The notes beneath the pieces were generated by a model. The model was not told the DNA's origin, searched no databases, and was given only the letters and a program-made list of their open reading frames with translations. The position numbers were made by a program, and so were the translations under genes. Shown here piece after piece: positions 17,697 to 28,370 of a stretch of 64,000 nucleotides of DNA; position 1 is the stretch's first letter; each line of letters starts with the position of its first letter. This DNA comes from Planctomycetota bacterium (lineage in GTDB: Bacteria > Planctomycetota > Planctomycetia > Planctomycetales > Planctomycetaceae): the NCBI GenBank assembly GCA_014584345.1, contig JACTNB010000011.1, forward strand, positions 45,252-109,251. Reading direction: 5' to 3'.

Positions 17697-19622
17697 TCAG
17701 CGAACGAACAGAAATTCGCGAGTATTCACCAGCGACCAGATCACGTTGCCGAATCCCGCGTTGCCATTGGCCTCGATTTCCTCGTTGGCGATAGCCCGTT
17801 CTTCGTCGCTGGGATACCGCGCCAGAATACTCAGGAAGATCGTGTCCACCTGGTCCTCCTGCTTCCGCTGGGCGACCACGTTGGCGTACATCAGCGACTT
17901 CGGGTGCAGCAACAGGTGAGTCAGGGGCCCATTGAACATCTGGAGCACCTGGGGCACCGAACCTCCATCGAAATTACCCTGCACGGTTTCCCGGTCCGAC
18001 TGGCCAAACTGACGCAGGAAATGGCCGGGAGGGAGCGGCTGCTGCGGCAATTCCGATGCCCGCACCAGCAGCAGATTCTCGTGTTTATAGGATTTCTCCC
18101 GCTCGTTCCGGTACTTGTACCCGGTCACCTGGCGGAGCATCTGGTCCCGCTGATAAATTTCTTCCGCGGAAACACTGGCCAAATCGACTTTCAGCAGGTC
18201 TCCCTGCAAGGCAGCCGGTTCCCGCTGGAAATTGTTGGGATCGGTCACTGCCAGCGTGATGAAGGAATCCCAGACCTGTTCCGGCGTCATGCGGCGCAGC
18301 ACCGGACCGGGGAAATGATACTGCTTGGACGGATCCAACTCCGCCAGCGAACTTTTTCGTTGATACGTCTTCGTGTTATACACGATCCGCATGAATTCCT
18401 TCATGTTGAAATTCAAACGATGCATTTCGGAAATCAGGAAGTCCATCAACTCGGGATTTTCCGCAACGGTATCGTCCCGCATGTCATCCTCGGGCTCGAT
18501 CAAACCGACGCCAAACGTCCGTTTCCAAAGTCGATTCACAATCGTTTTCGTGAAACGGGGATTTTCCCGCGAGGTCATCCAGCGTGCCATCGTCACGCGG
18601 GGAGATTCTCCCGGCTTGGCAACCGGTTGGGGATCGAAAATCGTGCGGCTCGCCACCCGTTCCTTCGGCTTGCCATCGTCGTAGGCATAATCGTGAGGCA
18701 GTACCAGCGTGCGACTCACATCATTCACTTCCATCAAATTCGCCAGCAGGAAGCGGTTGTATTTTCCACCGCCATCAAACTGGGCATCCACGCTCTTCAA
18801 CTCCTCCCGGAGCTTGCTGACCACGTTCTTGCCACCAAAAGCAGGATCCGCCGCGTTCCGACGCGTGTTCACGCCGTACGTGTAAGCCGCCATCTGGTAA
18901 AAATCACGCTGGGTCCAACGATCGAACGGGTGATTGTGACACTGGGCACACCCGATTTGCGTCCCCAGAAATATCCTCACGGTGTTATTCACGGCATCCA
19001 GGGGCATGCCGGCATCCCGCAGGATAAACCCCGCGGCTCCATTGTCCCAGATGCGGCCTTCGGCGGTCAGCATCTCGAACACGAACTGATCGTAGGGCAT
19101 GTTCGTCTCGAGACTGGCCCGGACCCATTCCGCAAAGGGCTGGCCCGGAACATTATTGGAGATCCGGTCGGAAATCCGCAGAATATCCGCCCAGTAATTA
19201 TAGGCATGGCTGGCATAACCCGGATCGACCAGCAGATCGTCGATCAGCTTTTCCCGCTTCTCGGGCGTCTTCGAGCGAATGAACACACGCGCCCGACGGT
19301 AATCCGGAATCGAGCCGGTAATATCCAGGTAGGCCCGGCGGACAAATTCTTCGTCCGTCGTCATTTCGTTCGGCTGAACTTTGTACTTCTGGTAATTCGC
19401 CTCCACCAGCTTGTCGATCATCTGTGCGGAACGCGCCACCTGCGATTTTTGCGAAACTTCCACCGGGGCAATCCGGATGGAACGCATCGGCACGGGTACG
19501 ACCTCTTTCTTGGGCGCGGGCTTCGCCGAGGTTTTCGGACGATTTTGCGCCTCCACCGTTACCGCCGTCAGTAATATCGCTGCCAGTGACACCGACAGGA
19601 ACCGCACATTTCTACTTTTCAT
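17697..19622 (-). CDS. DUF1549/DUF1553 domain protein
   Basis: The 641-residue protein has a signal peptide followed by a DUF1549 domain (about 75–290), with DEEFVRRAYLDITGSIPD and the cytochrome-like GCAQCHNHPFDRW (CXXCH), and then a DUF1553 domain (about 345–600) with RTFGVGLIEPEDDMR. It is the upstream partner of the DUF1501 gene. The CXXCH motif suggests heme binding at the cell envelope; the function is unknown. Confidence 0.9.
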   Translation of the reverse strand: MKSRNVRFLSVSLAAILLTAVTVEAQNRPKTSAKPAPKKEVVPVPMRSIRIAPVEVSQKSQVARSAQMIDKLVEANYQKYKVQPNEMTTDEEFVRRAYLDITGSIPDYRRARVFIRSKTPEKREKLIDDLLVDPGYASHAYNYWADILRISDRISNNVPGQPFAEWVRASLETNMPYDQFVFEMLTAEGRIWDNGAAGFILRDAGMPLDAVNNTVRIFLGTQIGCAQCHNHPFDRWTQRDFYQMAAYTYGVNTRRNAADPAFGGKNVVSKLREELKSVDAQFDGGGKYNRFLLANLMEVNDVSRTLVLPHDYAYDDGKPKERVASRTIFDPQPVAKPGESPRVTMARWMTSRENPRFTKTIVNRLWKRTFGVGLIEPEDDMRDDTVAENPELMDFLISEMHRLNFNMKEFMRIVYNTKTYQRKSSLAELDPSKQYHFPGPVLRRMTPEQVWDSFITLAVTDPNNFQREPAALQGDLLKVDLASVSAEEIYQRDQMLRQVTGYKYRNEREKSYKHENLLLVRASELPQQPLPPGHFLRQFGQSDRETVQGNFDGGSVPQVLQMFNGPLTHLLLHPKSLMYANVVAQRKQEDQVDTIFLSILARYPSDEERAIANEEIEANGNAGFGNVIWSLVNTREFLFVR

Positions 19623-20069
19623 GCGACCGCATTTCCTTTTCGCCTAAGGGCACGAACCGATTCTTATCGACTTACCAGATGGGCTGCTCAATGGACGCGC
19701 GGAACGGGGCCGCTCTTCCGGTTCAACACCCAAACCGGCCACACCGCTCCGGCAGAATAGAATCTCCACCACCATCCCCGGACGTTTCAGGCAAGCTCTG
19801 AACGACTTGCCCGCCCCCGCGGACCGCTGGCATCTATCCATGCTCGTTGAAGTATCCAGAGAATCCGTAAAAAAAGCAAATAGATTCTGCAAAGATCTTT
19901 GCCTTCAGCCTGTTGTTTTGTCCCCTGCCCTCCCCTGGTCCCCATTGCGCGGCAGAGGGCACACAGGCGAAATGGCATCGTTAAATGTGACATCCGCCCT
20001 GGAAACGCCCGTGATCATCGATTTTCGGATGACAACGGACCACGGCTGCCCAGTCTGGGAAGACGGCGG
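19623..20069. other. Intergenic, no gene seen
   Basis: About 450 bp between the 5' end of the DUF1549/1553 gene and the 3' end of the GH10-like gene. Short open frames are present but none has a convincing start, conserved motif or ribosome-binding site. Confidence 0.4.
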
Positions 20070-21554
<1,485 letters not shown>

Positions 21555-21946
21555 AGTCTCGGTGTCCCTCAACGCAATTAAATCGTCACTCCGGGAAGGC
21601 TGCATCTACTGCTGAACAGCCATTGCGCGGGTTCCTACTGTCGCCAAGAAGCCGAGACCTGGAATGGCTATCCTGTCCGCTGGCTTTTTCCTTCAGCCTT
21701 CACAGAGTGTAATCGTCGGCATTTCCATGTTCAAGAAGGCCCGCCCCCGATACCATGCCTGGGATGTGATGTTTGCGCTGCTTCCGATCGGCGATCCCCG
21801 CGCGGAAAGCCGCATGCCACACCTGAACGGATCCTCCTCCGTGGACTGGAAGTCAGGCATTCCCGTCCCTGTTTAGCAGGAAGAACCGTGTGGGATTCGC
21901 AGCGACGAATCTTCCATTGAAACTTATTGCAGGATCGCTTGCCGAC

Positions 21947-22843
21947 ATGAATGTAGTTCTCGATACCCACCTCCCCGGAATTCCCAAGCGACAGGGAAAA
22001 GTTCGCGATGTCTATGATTTCGGCGAGAAATTGCTGATTGTCGCCACCGACCGCATCAGTGCCTACGACTGGGTCATGCCCAACGGAATCCCCGACAAGG
22101 GGAGGATTCTGACGCAACTCAGCCTGTTCTGGTTCGACTTTTTGGGAGATCGCAATCACTTGCTGTCGACCGATCCGACCACGCTTCCCTTGCCAGCGGG
22201 AACCGACCTCTCCCCGCTGGAAGGCCGGAGCATGGTGGTGCGAAAAACCGAAGTCATTCCCGTGGAATGCGTGGTGCGTGGCTATCTGACCGGTTCCGGA
22301 TGGTCGGATTACCAACGGACGGGACGGGTTTCGGGAATTCTTCTGCCTCCCGGACTGTTGGAAGCGAGCGAATTGGCCGATCCGATTTTCACTCCCAGCA
22401 CAAAGGCGGAAAGCGGACACGACATGCCGATTTCCATCGAGGAGGTGTCGGCCCAATGCGGGCAGGACCTGACGACGACGATACACGATCGCAGTCTGTC
22501 GATTTATCGTCGGGCGGCCGAGTATGCACGCACGCGCGGATTGATTCTGGCCGACACGAAATTTGAATTCGGGCGTTACCGTCCCGACCCCGGCTCGCCC
22601 GAGGAAATCATCCTGATTGACGAAGTGTTAACTCCCGACAGTTCCCGATTCTGGCCGGCGGCTCAATACGCGCCAGGCCGTCCGCAACCCTCGTTCGACA
22701 AGCAATATGTCCGCGACTGGCTGAGCCAGTCGGGCTGGGACAAGAATTCGCCGCCGCCTGAATTGCCCGAGGAAATTGTGGCCAACACACGCGCCAAATA
22801 CCTGGAAGCCTACGAACTGCTGACGGGGCTCCCGTTCCCTTAA
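21947..22843 (+). CDS. purC: Phosphoribosylaminoimidazole-succinocarboxamide synthase
   Basis: PurC joins CAIR and aspartate to give SAICAR in purine synthesis. The 298-residue protein has GKVRDVYDFGEKLLIVATDR near the start, VVRKTEVIPVECVVRGYLTGSGW in the middle and LADTKFEFGR with LIDEVLTPDSSRFW later, all family hallmarks. Its length matches the longer eukaryote/bacterial form. I chose the ATG at 21947 because the conserved region starts about ten residues later. It is a single gene. Confidence 0.95.
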   Translation: MNVVLDTHLPGIPKRQGKVRDVYDFGEKLLIVATDRISAYDWVMPNGIPDKGRILTQLSLFWFDFLGDRNHLLSTDPTTLPLPAGTDLSPLEGRSMVVRKTEVIPVECVVRGYLTGSGWSDYQRTGRVSGILLPPGLLEASELADPIFTPSTKAESGHDMPISIEEVSAQCGQDLTTTIHDRSLSIYRRAAEYARTRGLILADTKFEFGRYRPDPGSPEEIILIDEVLTPDSSRFWPAAQYAPGRPQPSFDKQYVRDWLSQSGWDKNSPPPELPEEIVANTRAKYLEAYELLTGLPFP

Positions 22844-22989
22844 CGGCGGGGTACGAAGAGGAAACCGCGGGCACTCGGCGAAATAACCCGCATCATCCCC
22901 GCGGCTCACAACGAACCCTCTTAACTTGTTTGCCGTATTAGCTTGCTTTAATGGCGTCATATCGCACAGAATTTCCATCGGTGTTCACG

Positions 22990-23130
22990 GGCAGGCTTGA
23001 AAGCAAGTCAGGTCGGGCTCTCGCCTGAAGAAACGGGAACAGGAGCGTGGATTTCATGTTGATGCCGGTGCAGGGTAAATACCTGCTCGTTCGTCAGGCG
23101 GGCGCCTGACCTGCGCCGCTTTGGCATCCT
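22990..23130 (+). repeat. Dispersed direct repeat RB, copy 1
   Basis: About 130 bp that resembles segments at 27,190–27,310 and 27,985–28,102 in the same orientation. Shared landmarks are GCCTGA…ACGGGAACA…GAGCGT, then TTGATGCCGGTG, CTGCTCGTTCGTCAG and GCCTGACCTGCGCCGC. It contains no gene. Confidence 0.65.
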
Positions 23131-23379
23131 GACGCGGATCGGGGAGGTCTTCCAGAAAAAGTAAGAATTGCATGGGCTCGGCAAGCATGACAAAACTCCC
23201 TGCAGAAGTTGCAAAAATCCCTGCGCAAACCGTGACCGTGCTGGTCTCGCAGACCGGTCTTGATATCATGCATTTCCAGTGTCAGATTCATGTTATTGGC
23301 CTGGTGTCAACATTGCGTTTCTTCAGAGCTTTCTAGCTCTGGCCTGATGGAACTTTTTTCGACAGAAAGGCAATGCCCC

Positions 23380-23682
23380 ATGACGCCAACAGCAGTTTTC
23401 TGTCTAGCTTTCGCCTTGTGGCTGTGCGTCGTTTTGATGGGGTGTTCGTTTATGGCAATGGGAATTGCACTTCGCAGGCGGTCGATTCCGATAAAGTGGT
23501 ATTCATTCAGCTTCAATCCGATCGTCCGCATCCAAAAGATCATCGAGGTCATCAAAACCTACCGGGATTTCAAAAGAGAGAATAACGAGTTCCCGCTGTT
23601 TCTTTGGCTGATGGCGATCTTCGGAGCGGGTGTTGTAGTCATTCCGATTAGTTGTTTGGTGGCGTTCTTGGCCACTCGATGA
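23380..23682 (+). CDS. Small membrane protein, unknown
   Basis: The 100-residue protein has two predicted membrane segments: residues about 4–30 (AVFCLAFALWLCVVLMGCSF) and about 74–98 (FLWLMAIFGAGVVVIPISCL), joined by a basic cytoplasmic loop. A GAAAGG ribosome-binding site lies about 8 nt before the ATG at 23380. No family is recognised. Confidence 0.55.
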   Translation: MTPTAVFCLAFALWLCVVLMGCSFMAMGIALRRRSIPIKWYSFSFNPIVRIQKIIEVIKTYRDFKRENNEFPLFLWLMAIFGAGVVVIPISCLVAFLATR

Positions 23683-23977
23683 TGCACATGAACTCCAGGA
23701 ACGCGAACCAGATGGCGTGAGGTCTTCCATCTTGGTCTCTTCCGAATGGTCTGACCAGCGTTGAAAGTAGGGGCTAACGCATCTGGCAAACACCCCACTA
23801 CGAGTTGAACATTGGCCAGTGATGTTGCTCATGACGAGCGGACAATTCGGCACTGACATCCTTGCAGTAGGATATTTGTAAACCGGCTCAGCTTGGGTGG
23901 ACCAACACTTTCACGCAGGATTGACTCCCGGCAAATCGAAGAGTGATTATCAGGCATAACCCAGAAGGAATTACTCA

Positions 23978-24550
23978 ATGATTCACAGAATTACGATTCT
24001 TCTCGCAGCGATCCTTGTCTTCAATACATGCGGTGTCGGCGTCGCCCAAGAGCCAGGTCTTGAGCAACTGCAACATCGTGTTGAATTGTTGGAACTCAAG
24101 CTGCAGTTGGCCGAACAGGAATCAGAGCGTCTTGAAAAGGAATGCGAAGAGCTTCGTAAAGAAAATGCTCGATTGAAAGGTGACGCCAAAGATGCAAGTG
24201 ACGCCAAGCACGACCTGTTTGAACCTGGAGCGGTTTGGGTTGGCGAGGCAATCAACAACGACAAAAAGAAAACTCAGTGGGCACTCTCGGTGTCTGAACG
24301 GAAAGGACGTACCTTCAAGGGAGCAATTGCTGCGATCAACAGTGACGGCAACAAGTTGGAGTTCGAAGTTTCCGGCAAGGCCCCGGAGCATGGAAGTGGG
24401 ATTGTGGAATTTGAGTCACCGCTTATAGGGCATGCGAAAATGTTCATGCGGGGTACTCTCCGAAACGGAGAGATTGCACTGGTGTTTTCAGGCACGACAC
24501 GTCTCGGACAAAAGTTTTTTGGCTCCGCGACACTTCGGCCGAAGAAGTGA
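23978..24550 (+). CDS. Secreted coiled-coil protein, unknown
   Basis: The 190-residue protein has a signal peptide (about 1–23, ending GVGVAQ), a heptad-rich coiled coil (about 28–72, with LELKLQLAEQESERLEKE) and a C-terminal beta-rich domain of about 100 residues (GAVWVGEAINNDKKKTQWALS onward). The C-terminal part resembles small planctomycete domains of unknown function. It has its own upstream region. Function is not predicted. Confidence 0.6.
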   Translation: MIHRITILLAAILVFNTCGVGVAQEPGLEQLQHRVELLELKLQLAEQESERLEKECEELRKENARLKGDAKDASDAKHDLFEPGAVWVGEAINNDKKKTQWALSVSERKGRTFKGAIAAINSDGNKLEFEVSGKAPEHGSGIVEFESPLIGHAKMFMRGTLRNGEIALVFSGTTRLGQKFFGSATLRPKK

Positions 24551-25305
24551 TGCAAGGTCAGCGAGGGATGTGAACTTGCATTGCAAATAGTCATCGTGGA
24601 AAAACATTGCATGCGTGTGTTCAGGACCGGTATGTAGCCGGGGACCTCTTTCCAGCCTACGCGGGGTGGCCCGGCCTGTTAGGCCGGGCCACCCCGCGCT
24701 TGACCATCGCGAGTCCTCTTGAGCACTTTCTTGTTAGGATACCGCACGGAAACAAGAAACCGCATGAAGAAGTGTCTTGTCGCTCCGCGACCCGGCCAAT
24801 AATGGCCGGGCCACCCGCCGGCGTAATTGCGGCAGGCTAAACAGCGTGTGGCTTACATGTCTGGGATGCCGCGACTAGCAATCGCCAATTGAGTAGGTCA
24901 GGCTCTGCCCAATGGCGTCCGGCATTTTGAGTGAGCGGGGTTGGATTGTGGCAGACGGGCCGCTGGATTGGCAAGGCAGCAGAGGCGGGAGTGCAGCGTG
25001 GTTGCCTCCGGCGGAGTGGAATTGATTTATTTCCGCGCAGCAGCGAATCCAGTTGAGCAGGTCAGGGTATGACTACCGAACAGGGGAAAGAGCTTATCCC
25101 CGTTGCGTCAGGCGGGAGACAGAGCACTACCTGGCTGTAATGCTGGGACGATTCCCAGCCCACGTCTACTGCTTCCGCTGCTTGTTGTCTGGCATCATGA
25201 CCTTCTGTAAGGATTCTCGGAAATTCCTCCACAGTCCACCAGTCTTGAGCCAAGGCACAGCCTGAAGTTGCAGGAGGACTTCTAGCAGCCCAGGGGGAAA
25301 CAGGG
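24551..25305. other. Repeat-rich intergenic region
   Basis: About 750 bp with no gene. It holds hairpin-like repeats built on GGCCGGGCCACCC (about 24,662–24,704 and 24,790–24,817); a related piece with GACCCAGCCGTTACGGCCGG recurs near 61,550. It also holds a decayed RB-like fragment (about 25,058–25,120). Confidence 0.5.
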
Positions 25306-25608
25306 TCAGATGTACTTTTCCCCTCGAATGACACTGACGGTTGAGAGATAGGCAATAATGGCGTAACGATCGAAATATTCGGCCGAGATGATCTGTAAAA
25401 GCCGATCGGCCACTTCCGGAGAGACGATCGTTTCCAGGCGAATGTTTTCCCCCAGGATTTCGCCGACTCTTCTTTGCCGTGCTCCCTCTCCTTCGGCATC
25501 GGTGATGGTGAAGCCCTTAGCGCCAGCCTGCCGCAAATCGTGGATGAGGCGTTCTTTCAGGATGGATTCTGCGATAATCGTCAACATACACAAAGGGACT
25601 GTCTTCAT
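25306..25608 (-). CDS. P-II-like signalling protein (SbtB type)
   Basis: The 100-residue ferredoxin-like P-II family protein lies 145 bp downstream of an SbtA-type permease gene on the same strand. It has GFTITDAEGEGARQRR, corresponding to the P-II T-loop region, and ends VIRGEKYI. SbtB proteins bind adenyl nucleotides and control the SbtA bicarbonate transporter. The C-terminal disulphide extension of some cyanobacterial SbtBs is absent. The call rests on length, fold pattern and neighbour. Confidence 0.75.
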   Translation of the reverse strand: MKTVPLCMLTIIAESILKERLIHDLRQAGAKGFTITDAEGEGARQRRVGEILGENIRLETIVSPEVADRLLQIISAEYFDRYAIIAYLSTVSVIRGEKYI

Positions 25609-25753
25609 GTCAGCAGCTCCTGAAATGGAATAAACGACGTGCTTGCTTGCCGATGGAGACTCGAAACTCGAGCCACGCCCGGGAGAGGGCTAATCACGAA
25701 ATTTGAGGGATTTCTCGGGAATCTGATTTCAAAACATCAAGCCTATTCTCTCA

Positions 25754-26752
25754 TCAAGCACAACACCACATGGCAACCTGGTAATAAATCGGGATTCCTG
25801 CCAGAAGATTGAAAGGGAACGTGATGGCCAGTGAAGCCGTGAGGTAGTAAGTCGGGTTTGCCTCAGGCAGCGTCATGCGAACAGCCGGGGGAGCGGCAAT
25901 GTAGGAGGCGCTTCCGACCATCGCGGCCAGCACCGTGCAGCCGCCTACAGACAGCCCCGCCCATGAACCCAGCAAGGCACCGAGTGAGCCATGCAAAATC
26001 GGAACGACAATCCCAAACCCCAATAAGAAAAAGCCTGTTTGCCGTAAATCTCTTAGACGTGATCCAGCGGCTAACCCCAATTCGAGGAGGAACAGAGTCA
26101 ACAGCCCTTTGAACAACCCCTCGAAGACGGGCTGGACTGGTTGCCAACCCTGTTCTCCGACAATAGTCCCAATCACCAGGCCCCCGACCAGCAGAACCAT
26201 GGAGCGGGAGGTCAGGAGTTCGTGAGCGATCTCGGAAACGGGACGAGGCAAAATCGCCGGATCACGGGCCGAATCTATTTTGGTTGTAGCGGCCAGTCGA
26301 AAGGCACCGATTGACAGTGCAATCAGGATGCCCGGAATCTCCAGCAAGGTGAGCAGAGTGGGCATGAATCCTTCCGCCTGCGTACCCACGGAATTCGTAA
26401 ATTGCTGCGCGGCAATGAACGTGACTGCGGAAACCGACCCATAATGGGCTGCGATTCCTGCGGAGTCGGAAATGCTAAAATGTCCCAGTCGTCTCAAAAT
26501 CAGATAGGCTGAAATGGGGGTGAGACAACCCATCAATAATGTGATTGCCACGGGGCCAGCAATTGCAGACAAAGAACTGTGAGAAAGTTCGACTCCCCCT
26601 TTCAGACCCAGAGCCAATAGCAGATAGATCGACAGACCTGCGTAAAGGTCTCGGGGAAGGGACAATTCACTGCGGATGATTCGGGCAAATACTCCCAAGG
26701 CAAAGGCCAGCGTCAATGGCGAGAGCAGATTGACCCTGAGAATATCCAGCAT
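25754..26752 (-). CDS. Sodium-dependent bicarbonate transporter (SbtA family)
   Basis: The ~332-residue integral membrane protein has about ten hydrophobic helices. It matches the SbtA family in NLLSPLTLAFALGVFARIIRSELSLP, YAGLSIYLLLALGLKGG and GSVSAVTFIAAQQF. SbtA imports bicarbonate with sodium. I chose the ATG at 26752 because AGGAG lies 8 nt before it; two further in-frame ATGs lie upstream (26770, 26788). The P-II-like gene follows and a winged-helix regulator diverges upstream. Confidence 0.85.
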   Translation of the reverse strand: MLDILRVNLLSPLTLAFALGVFARIIRSELSLPRDLYAGLSIYLLLALGLKGGVELSHSSLSAIAGPVAITLLMGCLTPISAYLILRRLGHFSISDSAGIAAHYGSVSAVTFIAAQQFTNSVGTQAEGFMPTLLTLLEIPGILIALSIGAFRLAATTKIDSARDPAILPRPVSEIAHELLTSRSMVLLVGGLVIGTIVGEQGWQPVQPVFEGLFKGLLTLFLLELGLAAGSRLRDLRQTGFFLLGFGIVVPILHGSLGALLGSWAGLSVGGCTVLAAMVGSASYIAAPPAVRMTLPEANPTYYLTASLAITFPFNLLAGIPIYYQVAMWCCA

Positions 26753-26855
26753 ATACTGTGCTCCTGACATACGCGTACTATAATGCACGAAATTATTTTC
26801 GCGTATTTGATATCGCCATTTCCGGTTTCACGCAAGTACCTGGCTCAGGTGACGT
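26753..26855. promoter_or_regulatory. sbtA–regulator divergent control region
   Basis: It contains a perfect -10-like TATAAT (26,779–26,784, plus strand) for the regulator gene and a spaced inverted repeat, ATACGCG at about 26,769–26,775 and CGCGTAT at about 26,811–26,817, that could be an operator seen by the divergent winged-helix protein. The positions are seen; the roles are inferred. Confidence 0.45.
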
Positions 26856-27236
26856 ATGAAAAAAACAAAAAAAACAGATGTTTTCGTACCGCAACCCCAA
26901 TCAGTCCCGGCAGCAAAACCCAATCATTGGACGTTTTTGTCGAATCACACCCATGTATTGCACTGTTTGTACGTCAACCCGGATCGCACACTTCGCGAGG
27001 TTGCCGCTCTGGTTGGCATCACTGAGCGTATGGTTCAGAAAATTGTCGCCGAGTTAGTTGAGGCTTCGTACCTGGAAGTGACACGCATCGGGCGGCGAAA
27101 CTCCTATCGGATTGACCTGAATCGAAAACTGCGCCACCCGCTGGAATCCCACCATCGCATTGGGGATCTGTTGAAGAACCTACAGCAGCCAGGCAGGCCA
27201 GGTTCCCGCCTGACGCAACGGGAACAAGAGCGTTGA
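26856..27236 (+). CDS. Winged-helix transcription regulator, divergent to sbtA
   Basis: The 126-residue protein has a winged-helix HTH: residues about 45–65 (LREVAALVGITERMVQKIV) form the recognition region and GRRNSYRID fits the wing. The N-terminal part is basic. The last ~20 codons run into an RB repeat, so the natural C-terminus may have been replaced. Its position suggests control of the bicarbonate transporter; this is inference. Confidence 0.7.
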   Translation: MKKTKKTDVFVPQPQSVPAAKPNHWTFLSNHTHVLHCLYVNPDRTLREVAALVGITERMVQKIVAELVEASYLEVTRIGRRNSYRIDLNRKLRHPLESHHRIGDLLKNLQQPGRPGSRLTQREQER

Positions 27237-27310
27237 TTTTCAAACTGGCGCCGGTGTAGAGTCAATTCTTGCTCGTTCGTCAGTCGGGTGCCTGACCTGC
27301 GCCGCTTGAA
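27190..27310 (+). repeat. Dispersed direct repeat RB, copy 2
   Basis: It shares the ACGGGAACAAGAGCGTTGAT, GGCGCCGGTGTAGAGTCAAT and CTTGCTCGTTCGTCAG landmarks with RB copies 1 and 3. It overlaps the 3' end of the winged-helix regulator gene. Confidence 0.65.
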
Positions 27311-27590
27311 CAACGTCCGTGATGTCGGTATACACTCGATCCAATGACCGAAATGCGGTAAGCTGATGTCGATGAGCAGCGTCCGGGCGACGACCTGTCG
27401 TGGTGACGGAGGTTACAGACAGGAGGTAGGAGGGCAACACCCCGCCGATTCGCCATGGAATTGCTCGAAACGTAACGGCTGGCTCGGGTGGCCATCGACA
27501 CGGGTCGCGCGCCCGCTGCCGGTCGTTACGCCGACAAGGGCTGGAGCGGCTAAATACAGTCATAATGTCCCGACCGATGGGAGGCGAAGC

Positions 27591-27782
27591 ATGCAGGTTG
27601 TGAAAACTGTGGTCTGGCAGGAAGAGGACGTCTGGATCGGCTTTCTGCAGGACTATCCCGACTACTGGACACAAGGGGCTAGTCTCGACGATCTCAAGGA
27701 GCACCTGAAGGATCTTTATGCGGATTTGTCTACGGGGGCGATTCCCGGCGCTCGGCGAGTCGAAGATCTAATCGTGTCATGA
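27591..27782 (+). CDS. hicB: HicB-like antitoxin
   Basis: The 63-residue protein has the short HicB fold pattern: WQEEDVWIGFLQDYPDYWTQ followed by a helix with SLDDLKEHLKDLYADL. A GGGAGG ribosome-binding site lies before the ATG at 27591. It overlaps the hicA start by ATGA, so the pair is translationally coupled. HicB neutralises HicA and often represses the operon. No DNA-binding domain is visible in this short form. Confidence 0.8.
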   Translation: MQVVKTVVWQEEDVWIGFLQDYPDYWTQGASLDDLKEHLKDLYADLSTGAIPGARRVEDLIVS

Positions 27783-27976
27783 AACGGGTCGACCTCATCA
27801 AGACGATTGAAGGATTTGGCTGTGTCCTGATTCGACATGGCGCAAGGCATGATTGGTATCGCAACTCCAACACGGGCATTTCACAACCGGTTCCGCGTCA
27901 CCGAGAGATCAAGGAGAACCTCGCCCGTCATATCATCCGAATGCTTGGAAACGAGCCGGAGCAACGCAACCGGTAA
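27779..27976 (+). CDS. hicA: HicA-like mRNA interferase toxin
   Basis: The 65-residue HicA-type double-stranded-RNA-binding-fold toxin has the pattern RVDLIKTIEGFGCVLIRHGA then RHDWYRN, with the conserved GARH(D) histidine, and a C-terminal VPRHREIKENLARHIIRML segment. HicA cleaves mRNA and tmRNA. The order hicB–hicA with a 4-bp overlap is one of the two known arrangements. RB repeats flank the pair, which fits acquisition as a mobile module. Confidence 0.85.
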   Translation: MKRVDLIKTIEGFGCVLIRHGARHDWYRNSNTGISQPVPRHREIKENLARHIIRMLGNEPEQRNR

Positions 27977-27984
27977 GCCAAGGG

Positions 27985-28102
27985 AATGCCAGGCAGGTCA
28001 GGCTCCCGCCTGACACAACGGGAGCAAGAGCGTTGATTTCAGGTTGTCGCCGATGTAGAGAAAATTCTTGCTCGTTCGCCAGGCACAGCCTGACTAATGC
28101 CG
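27985..28102 (+). repeat. Dispersed direct repeat RB, copy 3
   Basis: About 118 bp directly downstream of hicA, similar to RB copies at 23.0 and 27.2 kb (ACGGGAGCAAGAGCGTTGAT, CTTGCTCGTTCGCCAGGCAC). RB copies 2 and 3 bracket hicBA as direct repeats. Confidence 0.65.
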
Positions 28103-28107
28103 CTGAA

Positions 28108-28290
28108 AAACTAGCCGCGCCCGTCAGGAAGCGGGCCACGCGGGCGGTTCCCCGAGGAACGCTCCTATGGCATACCCGAAGTAATGGCAATGCATTGCGA
28201 CAATCTTGGGCCCAGATTGGCCCGCTTCCTGACGGGCGCGGCTAGTTCGTCGAAGTCAGTAATTCTGTTTTATTGACTTGGGCGGGAAAT
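28108..28290. repeat. Palindromic dispersed repeat RA, copy 3 (complete)
   Basis: Inverted arms CTAGCCGCGCCCGTCAGGAA (about 28,110–28,138) and the complement (about 28,218–28,245) are followed by the tail with CTGTTTTATTGACTTGGGCG. Spacing of the arms matches RA copy 1. Confidence 0.75.
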
Positions 28291-28370
28291 CCGGGTTAAT
28301 GCACACTGTCGGCAATTCGGCCCCGGCCAACTCTTTGTGGTATCATGCAACCGCGGGCGATGGGCAACCC

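Noticed and set aside
17904..19574. Long plus-strand frame opposite the DUF1549/1553 gene
   Set aside because: Antisense shadow rich in His/Arg, typical of GC-rich complementary strands.
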